Shown: in pieces, positions 16,697-25,365 of the stretch | Position numbering within the stretch: position 1 is the stretch's first letter | Layout: every line of letters begins with the position of its first letter | Source: JBBQZP01 sp038207585 | Lineage (GTDB): Bacteria; Pseudomonadota; Alphaproteobacteria; Rhodobacterales; Rhodobacteraceae | NCBI GenBank assembly: GCA_038207585.1 | Contig: JBBQZP010000012.1 | Location: 39,022 to 103,021, forward strand | Reading direction: 5' to 3' | Length of the DNA: 64,000 nt | The notes under the pieces: model-generated | The model's input: the letters and a program-made list of their open reading frames with translations, nothing else | Told to the model about the DNA's origin: nothing | The model's database searches: none | Position numbers and translations under genes: made by a program

Positions 16697-17605
16697 TCAG
16701 ACCTGCGGGCGCGCGGCATCCTGCGCCTCGGCAAGCGCCAGAAGCGCGCTTGCAGCGGCGGGGTCTTCGATGCCCGAGGCCACATCCCGCACCGCCTCGG
16801 TCGCGGGGCAATCGTCCCAAAGGCTGGGATCGGAACCGATCATCACGGCGCAGCGGCGCGCGAAGATGCCAAGCAGGTCAGGGTCATCGCCCGCAACCTG
16901 AAATGCCAGCGCCTGAGCGCCCGCGCCCTTGAACGCGGCACCCACCGCGGGGGTCGTTGTCAGGATCATCAGCGCCTTGTGGATCACATGTGGCGCACCG
17001 GATTCGGCCGCCTTGTTCGCCAACGCATCCAGCAAAGAGGTGGCCGGAACATGCTCGCCCATCGCATCCAGATGTGCTGCAAGGGTGTTTTCCGACACAT
17101 CGGCAGGCAGATCATCCAGCGTTTCGACCATCGCCTGCGCGGCGGACCGCACGGCGCTTTCCGACATCGGCCCATCCTCTTCGGCGGTCACCGGAAGGTC
17201 CTGCCCGGTATCCTCGGCCAACTCATCCTCGGCATCTTCCAGTGCCGGGTCCCACAAAAGGCGTGCCATCACGACAGAAAGGACCGACATCAAAATCGGC
17301 ACCAGCACCGGGAAATGCGGCAGATTGCCCGCCACGCCGCCGATGCCCCGGCCAATCCCGAAACACACGGCCACCAGCAAAAGCTGCACCGCAACCCGCG
17401 CGCCGATCGCGACCAGAGCGTCAGGGCTTGTCCATTCTTCGCGCGACTTTGGCCAGTCGCTGGGCCGTAGCACCACTAGCCAGACCACGAAAATGGCCGC
17501 AAAGACTGGCACCAGCATCCAGCCGAAACCACCAAGACCCGCCAGCAGCGGACCAAGGTAAAGCAAGGCGGTTGCCGCCATAAGCAGACGCAAGCGATTG
17601 TGCAT
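16697..17605 (-). CDS. Membrane protein of unknown function
   Basis: 302 residues from ATG 17605 (a GTG five codons earlier is also in frame). At least four hydrophobic helices lie in the first half (LLMAATALLYLGPLLAGL, LVPVFAAIFVVWLVVL, VQLLLVAVCFGIG, VLVPILMSVLSVVMARL). A cytoplasmic acidic helical half follows from about residue 125. No family recognised. It precedes the sulfotransferase-like gene by 9 bases and is probably co-transcribed with it. Confidence 0.75.
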   Translation of the reverse strand: MHNRLRLLMAATALLYLGPLLAGLGGFGWMLVPVFAAIFVVWLVVLRPSDWPKSREEWTSPDALVAIGARVAVQLLLVAVCFGIGRGIGGVAGNLPHFPVLVPILMSVLSVVMARLLWDPALEDAEDELAEDTGQDLPVTAEEDGPMSESAVRSAAQAMVETLDDLPADVSENTLAAHLDAMGEHVPATSLLDALANKAAESGAPHVIHKALMILTTTPAVGAAFKGAGAQALAFQVAGDDPDLLGIFARRCAVMIGSDPSLWDDCPATEAVRDVASGIEDPAAASALLALAEAQDAARPQV

Positions 17606-17653
17606 CGACACCCCGTTCACACTCCCACTGGTAGACTGACGCGTATCATACCG

Positions 17654-18157
17654 CTAGTCCAGCCCCTCGGGCAGGTCAACGACTATGATCCGGGCGTTCA
17701 GATCAACCGTCGGCACTATGGCACGGGTAAATGGCAAAAGGAGGGCGGTTTTCATGCCTGGTCCCAGAATTTCCAGCAAATCGCCCGCGCCGTGGTTATG
17801 AACACCGCGCAAAGTGCCAATGTCCGCGCCGCCCGTATCGCGCACGGACAGGCCGATCAGATCGGCGTGATAATACTCATCATCCCCCAGCGAAGGCAGT
17901 TTCTTGCGCGAGACATAAAGGCTGACACCGCGCAAGGCGTCGGCTTCTTCCTTGGTCGCCACACCTGAGAGACGCGCGCCAAGCCCGCCCGAAACCGTGC
18001 GGGTCAGCTTTACGGTGAACGACCGCCCGCCATCCTCGGTGAACAACGGGCCATAGGATGCAATCGCCGCAGGCTCGGCGCAAAAGGATTTAAGTCGCAC
18101 TTCGCCCTGCACGCCGAACGATCCGGCAATGGCACCGACACAGACGTGATCAGACAT
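17654..18157 (-). CDS. rimM: Ribosome maturation factor RimM
   Basis: 167 residues. Binds S19 and helps 30S head maturation. Signature N-terminus VCVGAIAGSFGVQGEVRLKSF and PRC-barrel region DDEYYHADLIGLSV. ATG 18157 is chosen with AAAGGG upstream. It follows rpsP in the conserved rpsP-rimM order, but trmD is displaced by two inserted genes. Confidence 0.95.
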   Translation of the reverse strand: MSDHVCVGAIAGSFGVQGEVRLKSFCAEPAAIASYGPLFTEDGGRSFTVKLTRTVSGGLGARLSGVATKEEADALRGVSLYVSRKKLPSLGDDEYYHADLIGLSVRDTGGADIGTLRGVHNHGAGDLLEILGPGMKTALLLPFTRAIVPTVDLNARIIVVDLPEGLD

Positions 18158-18240
18158 CGCGGCACGCCCTTTCTGGCACGCAAACCCGCCTGCGCGGGCT
18201 GGCAGACTGGGCAGCACCACAAGGATGCTGCCCCCTCGGA

Positions 18241-18666
18241 TTATTCTGCGTCGGCTGCGGCTTCCACGGCCTCAACAGGCGCTTCAACCGGGGCTTCCAC
18301 AACGGCGGGTGCCTCGGCGACAGCCGGAGCAGCAGCACGCGCGGCTTTCTTGGCGGCCATTTCGGTCATCCGCTTGCCCGGCACAGCGGCCTTGGGGTTG
18401 TTGCGGGTGGTTTTCGGCGTAACACCAGCGGCTTCCAGAAAGCGGGCAACGCGGTCGGTCGGCTGCGCGCCCTTGCCCAGCCAGAAATTGACGCGGTCCA
18501 TATCCATCTTGATACGGTCTTCGCTGTCTTTGGCCAGCAGTGGGTTATAGGTGCCCAGCTTTTCCAGAAAGCGGCCATCGCGCGGCATGCGGCTGTCGGT
18601 CGCCACGATGCTGTAGAACGGACGCTTTTTGCTGCCACCACGGGCCAGACGGATTTTCATCGACAT
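18241..18666 (-). CDS. rpsP: 30S ribosomal protein S16 with Ala-rich C-terminal tail
   Basis: 141 residues. The S16 core is clear (MKIRLARGGSKKRPFYSIV, FLEKLGTYNP, RVNFWLGKGAQPT). From about residue 105 a low-complexity Ala/Val/Glu/Pro tail is added, giving a protein clearly longer than the ~80-90 residues of most S16 proteins; such tails occur in alphaproteobacteria. GGAG lies eight bases before ATG 18666. A hairpin GGGCAGCA/TGCTGCCC (18209-18233) between rpsP and rimM lacks a T tract and may only modulate read-through. Confidence 0.96.
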   Translation of the reverse strand: MSMKIRLARGGSKKRPFYSIVATDSRMPRDGRFLEKLGTYNPLLAKDSEDRIKMDMDRVNFWLGKGAQPTDRVARFLEAAGVTPKTTRNNPKAAVPGKRMTEMAAKKAARAAAPAVAEAPAVVEAPVEAPVEAVEAAADAE

Positions 18667-18697
18667 TGGGTAGTCTCCTTTGGGGTTCTTGAACGGG

Positions 18698-18994
18698 TTA
18701 TTTTTGCAGTTGTTCGTGATGCCTGATGACTTCAGAAATGATGAAGGTCAGGAATTTCTTGGCAAATTCGGGGTCAAGGTCAGCCTCCTTGGCCAGCCAT
18801 TCCAGCCGGTCGATCTGGCGCGCCTCACGGTCGGGATCGGAGGGTGGCAAGGCATGTTCGGCCTTCAGCCGACCCACCGATTGCGTCTGCTTGAAGCGTT
18901 CGGCCAGCGTGTAGACCAGAATCGCATCCAGCCGGTCGATGCTGTCGCGGTGGTCTTTCAAAAGCGCCTGCGCGCGAATAGCGGCATCGGTCAT
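18698..18994 (-). CDS. Chorismate mutase (AroQ type)
   Basis: 98 residues, all-helical. Converts chorismate to prephenate for Phe/Tyr synthesis. The AroQ pattern HRDSIDRLDAILVYTLAERFKQTQSVGRLKAEH carries the expected Arg, Asp and Lys residues, and the C-terminal helix KFLTFIISEVIRHHEQLQ completes the fold. It begins within the stop of the upstream GNAT gene (ATGA) and lies 31 bases before rpsP. Confidence 0.9.
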   Translation of the reverse strand: MTDAAIRAQALLKDHRDSIDRLDAILVYTLAERFKQTQSVGRLKAEHALPPSDPDREARQIDRLEWLAKEADLDPEFAKKFLTFIISEVIRHHEQLQK

Positions 18995-19521
18995 GTCAGG
19001 CTCCGGGGCAGGGTCAGCGGGTGGCGGTAGACATCGGCGTCATGGTCCAGAAGCTGCATCCGGCGCTCCACCACCGCCCCCATACGGGTGGCCAGTGCGG
19101 CGGATCGCGTATTCGCGGGGTCGATCAGGCTGATCAGCCGGTCAAAGCCATACGCGCTGGCCGCATGATCGCGCACAGCAGTTGCCGCCTCGAACGCCAG
19201 CCCCTGCCCCTCGAACCCGTCATAGATGTGCCAGCCAAGCTCCACCTCGGGCCAGCCGGGATGAAGCCCAAGGCCAACCCGCCCCGCCATCTGCCCGCTG
19301 GCGCGGTGATCCACCGCCCAATAGCCATAGCCGCGCAAGGCCCAATGCCCGATGCCCGACAGAAGCCGCGCCCAGCCGTCAAAGCGCGCGTAAGGCCCGC
19401 CCACAAACCGGCTACGATCCGACGCGCCAAAGGCCGCAATCGAATCCACATCGCTTTCGCGCGGGGCACGCAGCGTCAGGCGTTCCGTTTCCAGAACCGG
19501 AATGTCGGCGGCAAATGTCAT
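18991..19521 (-). CDS. GNAT-family N-acetyltransferase (RimJ/RimL type)
   Basis: 176 residues. Opens with ETERLTLRAPRESD, typical of the RimJ/RimL branch. It has a GWHIYDGFEGQGLAFEAATAV acetyl-CoA-binding segment and a late LISLIDPANTRSAALATRMGA motif. The substrate (a protein N-terminus or a small amine) is not predictable. It is coupled at both ends: its start overlaps the ffh stop and its stop overlaps the chorismate mutase start. Confidence 0.88.
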   Translation of the reverse strand: MTFAADIPVLETERLTLRAPRESDVDSIAAFGASDRSRFVGGPYARFDGWARLLSGIGHWALRGYGYWAVDHRASGQMAGRVGLGLHPGWPEVELGWHIYDGFEGQGLAFEAATAVRDHAASAYGFDRLISLIDPANTRSAALATRMGAVVERRMQLLDHDADVYRHPLTLPRSLT

Positions 19522-21014
19522 TTCTTGCGCATCAGCCCCGACAGGCCCTGCGGCAGCTTCATGCCGCCCCCCAAGCCCGGAAATCCGCCGCCCATGCCGC
19601 CCGCACCCTTCATCGCACGCGCGGCCTCTTCCAGTTGCTCGGGCGACATCTTGCTGGGGTCGGGCAACCCGCCCTTGCCCATCATCTGCGCCATGGCCTG
19701 CTTCATCATGCCGCCCTTGCCCATCTTCTTCATCATGTCGGCCATCTGCTTGTGCTGTTTGAGCAAACGGTTCAGCTCCGACACCTCAAGCCCCGCGCCC
19801 GCCGCCACACGCTTCTTGCGGCTTGCGGCCATCAGATCAGGATTGGCGCGTTCCTTCTTGGTCATCGAGTTGATCAGCGCGATCTGGCGGCGCAACATGC
19901 GGTCGTCAAACCCGGCGGCCTCGGCCTGTTTCTGCATCTTGCCCATGCCGGGAAGCATCCCCATCAGGCCCTGCATGCCGCCCATCTTCATCATCTGCTC
20001 AAGCTGACCCTTCAGGTCGTTCATGTTAAACAGCCCCTTCTGGAACCGCTTCATCATGCGCTCGGCCTGCTCGGCCTCGAACGTTTCCTGCGCCTTCTCG
20101 ACCAAGGCGACGATATCGCCCATGCCCAGAATCCGTCCAGCCACACGCTCGGGCTCGAACGTCTCCAGCGCGTCCATCTTCTCGCCAAGGCCGACAAAGC
20201 GGATCGGCTTGCCCGTCACAGCGCGCATCGACAGTGCCGCACCACCGCGCCCGTCGCCGTCCATCCGCGTCAGCACTACGCCGGAGATGCCGACCTTGCT
20301 GTCAAACTCGGTGGCCACGTTGACGGCATCCTGCCCGGTCAACCCGTCAACCACCAACAGCGTTTCGCGCGGCTGGGCGATGTCGCGCACGGCCTGCACT
20401 TCGGCCATCAGAACTTCGTCGATGTGCAGACGGCCTGCGGTATCAAGGAACAGGATGTCATAGCCACCCATCGCGGCCTGCGTCTTCGCACGACGGGCGA
20501 TCTGCGGGGCCGTCTCGCCCTTCACGATCGGCAGACTGTCCACACCAACCTGAGCGGCCAGGATCTGCAACTGCTCCATCGCCGCCGGACGGTTGGTGTC
20601 AAGACTGGCCAGCAAGACCCGCTTGCCCTGCTTTTCATGCAGGCGTTTTGCCAGCTTCGCCGTGGTCGTGGTCTTGCCCGACCCCTGCAGACCCACCATC
20701 AGAATCGTCGCAGGCGGATTGTCGATCTTCAACGCATCCGCAGGCCCGTCGCCCGCCAGCACCCGCACCAATTCATCATGCACGATCTTGACGACCTGCT
20801 GCCCGGGTGTCACCGATTTCGTGACCGACTGCCCGGCCGCCTTGTCCTGCACACGGCCGACGAAATCGCGCGCGACGGCCAGCGACACGTCCGCCTCCAA
20901 GAGCGCCACCCGCACCTCGCGCAGCGCGGTTGCCACATCGGCCTCGCTCAGCGCGCCCTGCTTGGTCAGCCGGTCAAACACACCGCCAAGGCGTTCAGAC
21001 AGATTCTCGAACAT
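19518..21014 (-). CDS. ffh: Signal recognition particle protein Ffh
   Basis: 498 residues. SRP GTPase that binds 4.5S RNA and signal sequences of inner-membrane proteins. An N-terminal four-helix domain (MFENLSERLGGVF) is followed by G1 GLQGSGKTTT (108-117), DTAGRLHID and TRMDGDGRGGAA. The Met-rich M domain follows from about residue 300 and includes the RNA-binding SMTKKERANPDLM...SRKKRVAAGAG region. The C-terminal Gly/Met-rich tail is extended. ATG 21014 is preferred over upstream in-frame codons. Confidence 0.97.
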   Translation of the reverse strand: MFENLSERLGGVFDRLTKQGALSEADVATALREVRVALLEADVSLAVARDFVGRVQDKAAGQSVTKSVTPGQQVVKIVHDELVRVLAGDGPADALKIDNPPATILMVGLQGSGKTTTTAKLAKRLHEKQGKRVLLASLDTNRPAAMEQLQILAAQVGVDSLPIVKGETAPQIARRAKTQAAMGGYDILFLDTAGRLHIDEVLMAEVQAVRDIAQPRETLLVVDGLTGQDAVNVATEFDSKVGISGVVLTRMDGDGRGGAALSMRAVTGKPIRFVGLGEKMDALETFEPERVAGRILGMGDIVALVEKAQETFEAEQAERMMKRFQKGLFNMNDLKGQLEQMMKMGGMQGLMGMLPGMGKMQKQAEAAGFDDRMLRRQIALINSMTKKERANPDLMAASRKKRVAAGAGLEVSELNRLLKQHKQMADMMKKMGKGGMMKQAMAQMMGKGGLPDPSKMSPEQLEEAARAMKGAGGMGGGFPGLGGGMKLPQGLSGLMRKK

Positions 21015-21230
21015 CGCGGGGCCTCCCTGGCCGTTACCGATCAGACCGGATATGGGCACCGGCCACGAAATTCCCAAACCAAATGCAAGGTGGCACCCGT
21101 GGGCGCAACGCGCTGACGGATGGCGATCCCGGCATATGCCAAGGGACCGGAAGCAGCCTGCCTCCGGGAATTCCCGCCCCCTTAGGCCCGCGCGCGCCCC
21201 AAGTCAAGCAACCGCCACCAAACCCGCCCC

Positions 21231-21272
21231 CTTTCATTTTGATCCAAATATCCTCGCCGAAGGCATCCGCCC
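21231..21272. repeat. Intergenic repeat element copy B
   Basis: Reads CTTTCATTTTGATCCAAATA followed by TCCTCGCCGAAGGCATCCGCCC. The first half matches copy A at 11379 and the second half matches the arms of the inverted pair at 44.9 kb. It sits in the intergenic region upstream of ffh and the LysR gene. Confidence 0.65.
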
Positions 21273-21424
21273 TCGAAACCAGACCGTTTCGCGCAATTCC
21301 ATCCGCGCCAGCCGGGCCAAGCGGGGGCTCGATGCCCCCCGAGGTCCGCCCTCCTTGCCGATAATCCCGGGTTGTGGCCGCGGATCACTTGGCTACACTC
21401 ACCCCAAAGACGCATGGGGATAAT

Positions 21425-22306
21425 GTGGACAACTGGGACGAAATCCGCACAGCGTATCAGGTCGCGCGCCTTGGCACCGTTTCGGGTGCCGCCGAGGTGC
21501 TGGGCGTGCATCACGCCACGGTCATCCGCCACATCGACGCGCTGGAGCGTCGGCTGGGTGCCAAACTCTTTCAACGCCACGCGCGCGGCTATACTGCAAC
21601 CGAGGCCGGACGCGATCTTCTGAGCGTGGCGCAGGCAACGGAAGAACAGTTCAGCCAGCTTGCCAGCCGCATCAAGGGCCAGGGCGAAACCGTCAGCGGC
21701 GAATTGGTCGTGACCTCGATCTCCGGAGTGGCAAGCCTGCTAACACCGGTCCTTGCGTCGTTTCAGGCGGCGCATCCCGGCCTCGTCGTGCGGTTTCTGA
21801 CTGACATGCGGCTGTTCCGACTCGACTACGGCGAGGCGCATGTGGCGATCCGTGCCGGCTCTCTGCCCGAAGAGCCCGACAATGTCGTGCAACCCCTGCT
21901 TCAGATCCGCACCGGGCTTTATGCCGCGAAAAGCTATGTCGACGCCCATGGTCTGCCAAGCGGACCACAGGATTTCAACACCCATCTGTTCGTCGGCGCC
22001 GACAGCGACCTTGCGCGCGCGCCGTTCCACCGCTGGCTGCGCCAGACCGTGTCCGAAGACCGCATTACCTACCGCGCCACCGAGTCCGCATCGCTGGAAG
22101 CTGCCGTGATCAACGGTGCGGGCATCGGGTTCATGTCGGCCTATGTTGCCGCCGACCGCGAGGATATGATCGAGGTGATGCCACCCCAACCCGACTGGGA
22201 TTCGCCCTTGTGGATCGTCACCCACGTCGATCTGCACCGCACGCTCAAGGTGCAAAGCTTCCTTGCGCACCTGAAAAAGGCAGCGCAGGGCTGGAGCATG
22301 GTCTAA
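21425..22306 (+). CDS. LysR-family transcriptional regulator
   Basis: 293 residues. N-terminal helix-turn-helix (AYQVARLGTVSGAAEVLGVHHATVIRHIDALERRLGAKLFQR) and a periplasmic-binding-fold effector domain starting near GELVVTSISGVASLL. GTG 21425 is favoured because GGGGA lies five bases before it; a GTG at 21374 is the other in-frame choice. Divergent from ffh. The effector and target are unknown, since the adjacent genes (tRNA-Arg, sensor kinase) give no metabolic clue. Confidence 0.88.
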   Translation: MDNWDEIRTAYQVARLGTVSGAAEVLGVHHATVIRHIDALERRLGAKLFQRHARGYTATEAGRDLLSVAQATEEQFSQLASRIKGQGETVSGELVVTSISGVASLLTPVLASFQAAHPGLVVRFLTDMRLFRLDYGEAHVAIRAGSLPEEPDNVVQPLLQIRTGLYAAKSYVDAHGLPSGPQDFNTHLFVGADSDLARAPFHRWLRQTVSEDRITYRATESASLEAAVINGAGIGFMSAYVAADREDMIEVMPPQPDWDSPLWIVTHVDLHRTLKVQSFLAHLKKAAQGWSMV

Positions 22307-22329
22307 CCGGACAGTTGTCGAGGGAAATA

Positions 22330-22406
22330 TGGTGGACCCGGAGCGATTCGAACGCCCGACCCTCAGATTCGTAGTCTGATGCTCTATCCAGCTGAGCTAC
22401 GGATCC
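22330..22406 (-). tRNA. tRNA-Arg (anticodon ACG)
   Basis: 77 bases on the minus strand with encoded CCA. The acceptor stem starts GGATCCG and pairs with CGGGTCC. The D-arm is GCTCAGCTGGATAGAGC. The anticodon stem-loop is TCAGA-CTACGAA-TCTGA with anticodon ACG (read as ICG), and the T-loop is GTTCGAATC. It decodes CGU, CGC and CGA. Confidence 0.97.
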
Positions 22407-22457
22407 ACACTGAGGCGCGATGTAGCGGGGGGCGCGGGGCAATGCAAGGGTGAAACG

Positions 22458-23873
22458 TCAGGCCTCTGCGATGATCGCATTGCCCTTTGGCAGAAAGATG
22501 CGGAACTCAGTCCCGCCCTCGTCCGATTTCAGAAGGTCAAGCCGCCCGCCGTGGCCGCGTATCAGCTCTGCCGCGATGGCAAGGCCAAGGCCCGACCCAC
22601 CCTTGCGTGCGCCACCCTGAAACGCGGTAAAAAGATGCTCGCGCGCCTTGGGAGGCAGACCGGGGCCGGTGTCGCCCACTGTAATCCACCAGCCGGTTTC
22701 ATCTTCGGCCCCAGCCACTTCAATCGTGCCGGGCGCGCCCGTCGCCTCAATCGCCTGACGCGCATTGCGCACAAGGTTCGACAGCACGCGGTAAAGCTGA
22801 TCGGCATCGGCGCGGATCATCATGCCGGGTGGCACGTCGATCACAAAGGCCGGGTCTGTCTGCGTCGTCAGCCCCTCACCATCGGCCACGTCATCCACAA
22901 GCATCCGCAATGCGTGCCGATTCAGCTGCGGCGGCTGTTCCTCGGCCCGCCCGAAGGCGAGAGTTGATTCGCACAAAGACACCGCCCGGCTGATCGATCC
23001 CACCAGTTTGGGTGCTGCGCGCTTGACCATCGGGTCGGCGCTTGTCTCGATCCGGTCGGCAAAAAGTTGCGCCGAGGTCAGGATATTGCGCAGATCATGG
23101 CTGATCTTGGCCACCGCGCCGCCCAGTTGTGCCAGCCGCTCCTTTTGCCGCAACGCGCCCGTCATCTGGGTCTGCATGGATTTCAGCGCCACTTCGGCGT
23201 CGCGCAGTTCGGTCACACTGGCGCTGGGTGTGATCACCCGGCGGCCGTCTTCCGGGGCTTGGGCATAAAGCGTCATATGGTCCACCACCCGGCGGATCGG
23301 CATCACCAGAAGGCGGCGCACAGCCAGAAACAAAAGCCCTGCCGTCAACACCGAAATCAGCGCCGACAGCGCCAGAATCCGCGCCCCGTAATCAAGCATC
23401 GCACGGCGCAGCGGACCAGTCGCCAGCGTCACTTCGATCAGCAGTCCCGCCTGCTGAACCGGGTTGCCGATCACGCGGATTATCCGGTTCGTGGGGTCAG
23501 TCAACACGCCCAGCGCATCACTTATCAACTGGAACGGCCCCGCCATGCGCAGATCATACGTCTCATAAATCGGTTGCGGCATGGGCGAAGACAATACAAG
23601 CTGGCGCACTTCATCACGCCGCAGAACCACGTTGAACACCTGCGCGTTGGCCAGCAGTTCTGCCTCCAGTTCGGGCGTCACCATCCCGTCATTGGCAAGC
23701 AGTGCCAGCGACGCGATCTGCGCTTTTTCCAACCGCAGGGCCAGATAATCCTCACGATAGCGCGCAATGGAGGGCACAAAGATCAGCACTTCGGCCAGCA
23801 TGACAAAAGCAACGGTCAAAAGCAGAAACCGCCCCGACAGGGTATTTAGGAAATTGCCGCGCACCTGCTTCAC
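22458..23873 (-). CDS. Membrane sensor histidine kinase
   Basis: 471 residues from GTG 23873 (AAGGG upstream). Two membrane helices (about 14-36 and 163-186) flank a ~125-residue periplasmic sensor region. A HAMP-like segment follows, then the phosphoacceptor box KISHDLRNILTSAQ with His259. The ATP-binding domain has an N box (NLVRNARQAIE), G1 (GDTGPGLPP) and G2 (GGSGLGLAIA). The HDLRN box is the variant common in alphaproteobacteria. No response-regulator gene lies next to it, so this is an orphan kinase. Signal unknown. Confidence 0.9.
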   Translation of the reverse strand: MKQVRGNFLNTLSGRFLLLTVAFVMLAEVLIFVPSIARYREDYLALRLEKAQIASLALLANDGMVTPELEAELLANAQVFNVVLRRDEVRQLVLSSPMPQPIYETYDLRMAGPFQLISDALGVLTDPTNRIIRVIGNPVQQAGLLIEVTLATGPLRRAMLDYGARILALSALISVLTAGLLFLAVRRLLVMPIRRVVDHMTLYAQAPEDGRRVITPSASVTELRDAEVALKSMQTQMTGALRQKERLAQLGGAVAKISHDLRNILTSAQLFADRIETSADPMVKRAAPKLVGSISRAVSLCESTLAFGRAEEQPPQLNRHALRMLVDDVADGEGLTTQTDPAFVIDVPPGMMIRADADQLYRVLSNLVRNARQAIEATGAPGTIEVAGAEDETGWWITVGDTGPGLPPKAREHLFTAFQGGARKGGSGLGLAIAAELIRGHGGRLDLLKSDEGGTEFRIFLPKGNAIIAEA

Positions 23874-23942
23874 GTCTTGCCCTTTTTCGTGCAGCCTAGC
23901 ATCGCCGTTCGCGTCTTGAAAGATGCGCGGTTCACCCAAAGG

Positions 23943-25364
23943 TCAGGGCAGAAAGCGCTGCACAAGCCCCACCACACGTTTGACAAAGGCGCTGTCAAAC
24001 AGCCGGGGCGTGAAATAGGCCCCCGCTGCGCGTTTGCTGACCTCGCCCAGTGTCGGATAGGGGGCAACCATTCCGGCAACCGCGCTCATCTTCATGTTTG
24101 CCGAAATTGCCAGCGCCCAAAGCCCGATCAACTCGCCCGCCTGCGCGCCCGCGATCGACGCCCCGACAGGTCGCCCACGCACCACCATGACCTTGAGCAA
24201 ACCCTTGGTGCGGCCTTCGGCCTGCGCGCGGTCGTTGTGGTGATATTCGGCGCGCACCACACTGACCGCATCTCCATGGTCCTTGCGCGCCTGCGCCTCG
24301 GTCAGGCCGACCTGCGCCAGTTCGGGGTCGGTATAGGTGACCCACGGGATATGTGCGGTCTTGGTCTTTGACGGCAGCCCGAACAGCATCGAGCGGATGA
24401 TGACCCCCGCATGATATCCGGCAACATGAGTGAATTGCAGCCCGCCCGCCGCATCGCCGATGGCGTACACCCTGCGGTTCGTGGGGTTGCGCAGGCTGGT
24501 ATCAACGCGCACGCCCTTCTTGTCATGCGCAATGTTGGCGACCTCAAGATCCAGCTTGTCGACTGCCACCTTGCGCCCCACGGCCAGCAGAAGGTGACTG
24601 CCGGAGATGGTCTTGCCGCCCTCGGTTTCGACCAGAACAGCCCCATCCTTGCCGGACACTGCGGTGACCTTGGTGCCCTCCAGCAGGGTCACACCCTCGG
24701 CGCGCAGGGCGTCAATCACAATGGCGGCGGTTTCGGGATCGTCATTGGCAAAAGCCTTTGCGCCCTCAACCACCGTAACCTCACAGCCCAGCCGCCGGTG
24801 CGCCTGCGCCATTTCCATGCCAATGGGGCCACCGCCGATGATGATCAGATGATCGGGCCGCGCGCGCAGATCGAAGATCGTCTCGTTGGTGAAAAACGGC
24901 ACCCCGTCGAGCCCCGGTATCGGCGGCACAAGCGGGCGCGAGCCGGTGGCGATGACAAAGCGGCGCGCGGTGATTTCCGTATCGCCCGCCTGCACCGTGG
25001 TGGCCGAGGTAAAGCGCGCCCAGTCGCGGATGACATGCACGCCCAGCCCCTCGAACCGTTCCTGACTGTCGACCGGGGCAATGGCTTCGATCACCCGCGC
25101 GACATGATCCTTGACGGCGGCAAAATCCACTTGCGGCACCACCGGGGCCACCCCGAAGGCCGCCCCCGTGGTCATCGCATGGGCGTGTTTTCCCGCCGCA
25201 ATCAGCGCCTTTGACGGGATGCAGCCCACGTTCAGGCAATCGCCGCCCATCTCGGCCCCCTCGATCAGCACAACCCGCGCGCCCATCTGCACGGCGCCCG
25301 CCGCGACCGACAAACCGCCCGATCCGGCCCCGATGATGCAGATGTCTGTGGTGATCTTTGCCAT
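23943..25364 (-). CDS. FAD-dependent pyridine nucleotide-disulfide oxidoreductase (MerA/Lpd-like)
   Basis: 473 residues. FAD-binding GAGSGGLS (12-19), redox-active disulfide GGDCLNVGCIPS (Cys43/Cys48), NAD(P)H-binding IIGGGPIGMEMAQ and a second FAD site YAIGDAAGG. In true lipoamide dehydrogenases the C-terminal catalytic base is in HPTxxE; here it is YPTLGE (from Tyr436), so it is probably not a lipoamide dehydrogenase. It lacks the extra C-terminal Cys pair of mercuric reductase. It is encoded one base downstream of a TVP38/DedA-like membrane protein, suggesting a membrane-linked reductase of unknown substrate. Confidence 0.85.
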   Translation of the reverse strand: MAKITTDICIIGAGSGGLSVAAGAVQMGARVVLIEGAEMGGDCLNVGCIPSKALIAAGKHAHAMTTGAAFGVAPVVPQVDFAAVKDHVARVIEAIAPVDSQERFEGLGVHVIRDWARFTSATTVQAGDTEITARRFVIATGSRPLVPPIPGLDGVPFFTNETIFDLRARPDHLIIIGGGPIGMEMAQAHRRLGCEVTVVEGAKAFANDDPETAAIVIDALRAEGVTLLEGTKVTAVSGKDGAVLVETEGGKTISGSHLLLAVGRKVAVDKLDLEVANIAHDKKGVRVDTSLRNPTNRRVYAIGDAAGGLQFTHVAGYHAGVIIRSMLFGLPSKTKTAHIPWVTYTDPELAQVGLTEAQARKDHGDAVSVVRAEYHHNDRAQAEGRTKGLLKVMVVRGRPVGASIAGAQAGELIGLWALAISANMKMSAVAGMVAPYPTLGEVSKRAAGAYFTPRLFDSAFVKRVVGLVQRFLP

Positions 25365-25365
25365 G

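Noticed and set aside
19021..21116. Very long rightward open frames (up to 644 codons) opposite ffh and the GNAT gene
   Set aside because: Their sequence is the His/Arg/Gln/Leu-rich composition expected from reading GC-rich genes backwards; ffh on the other strand is unambiguous.
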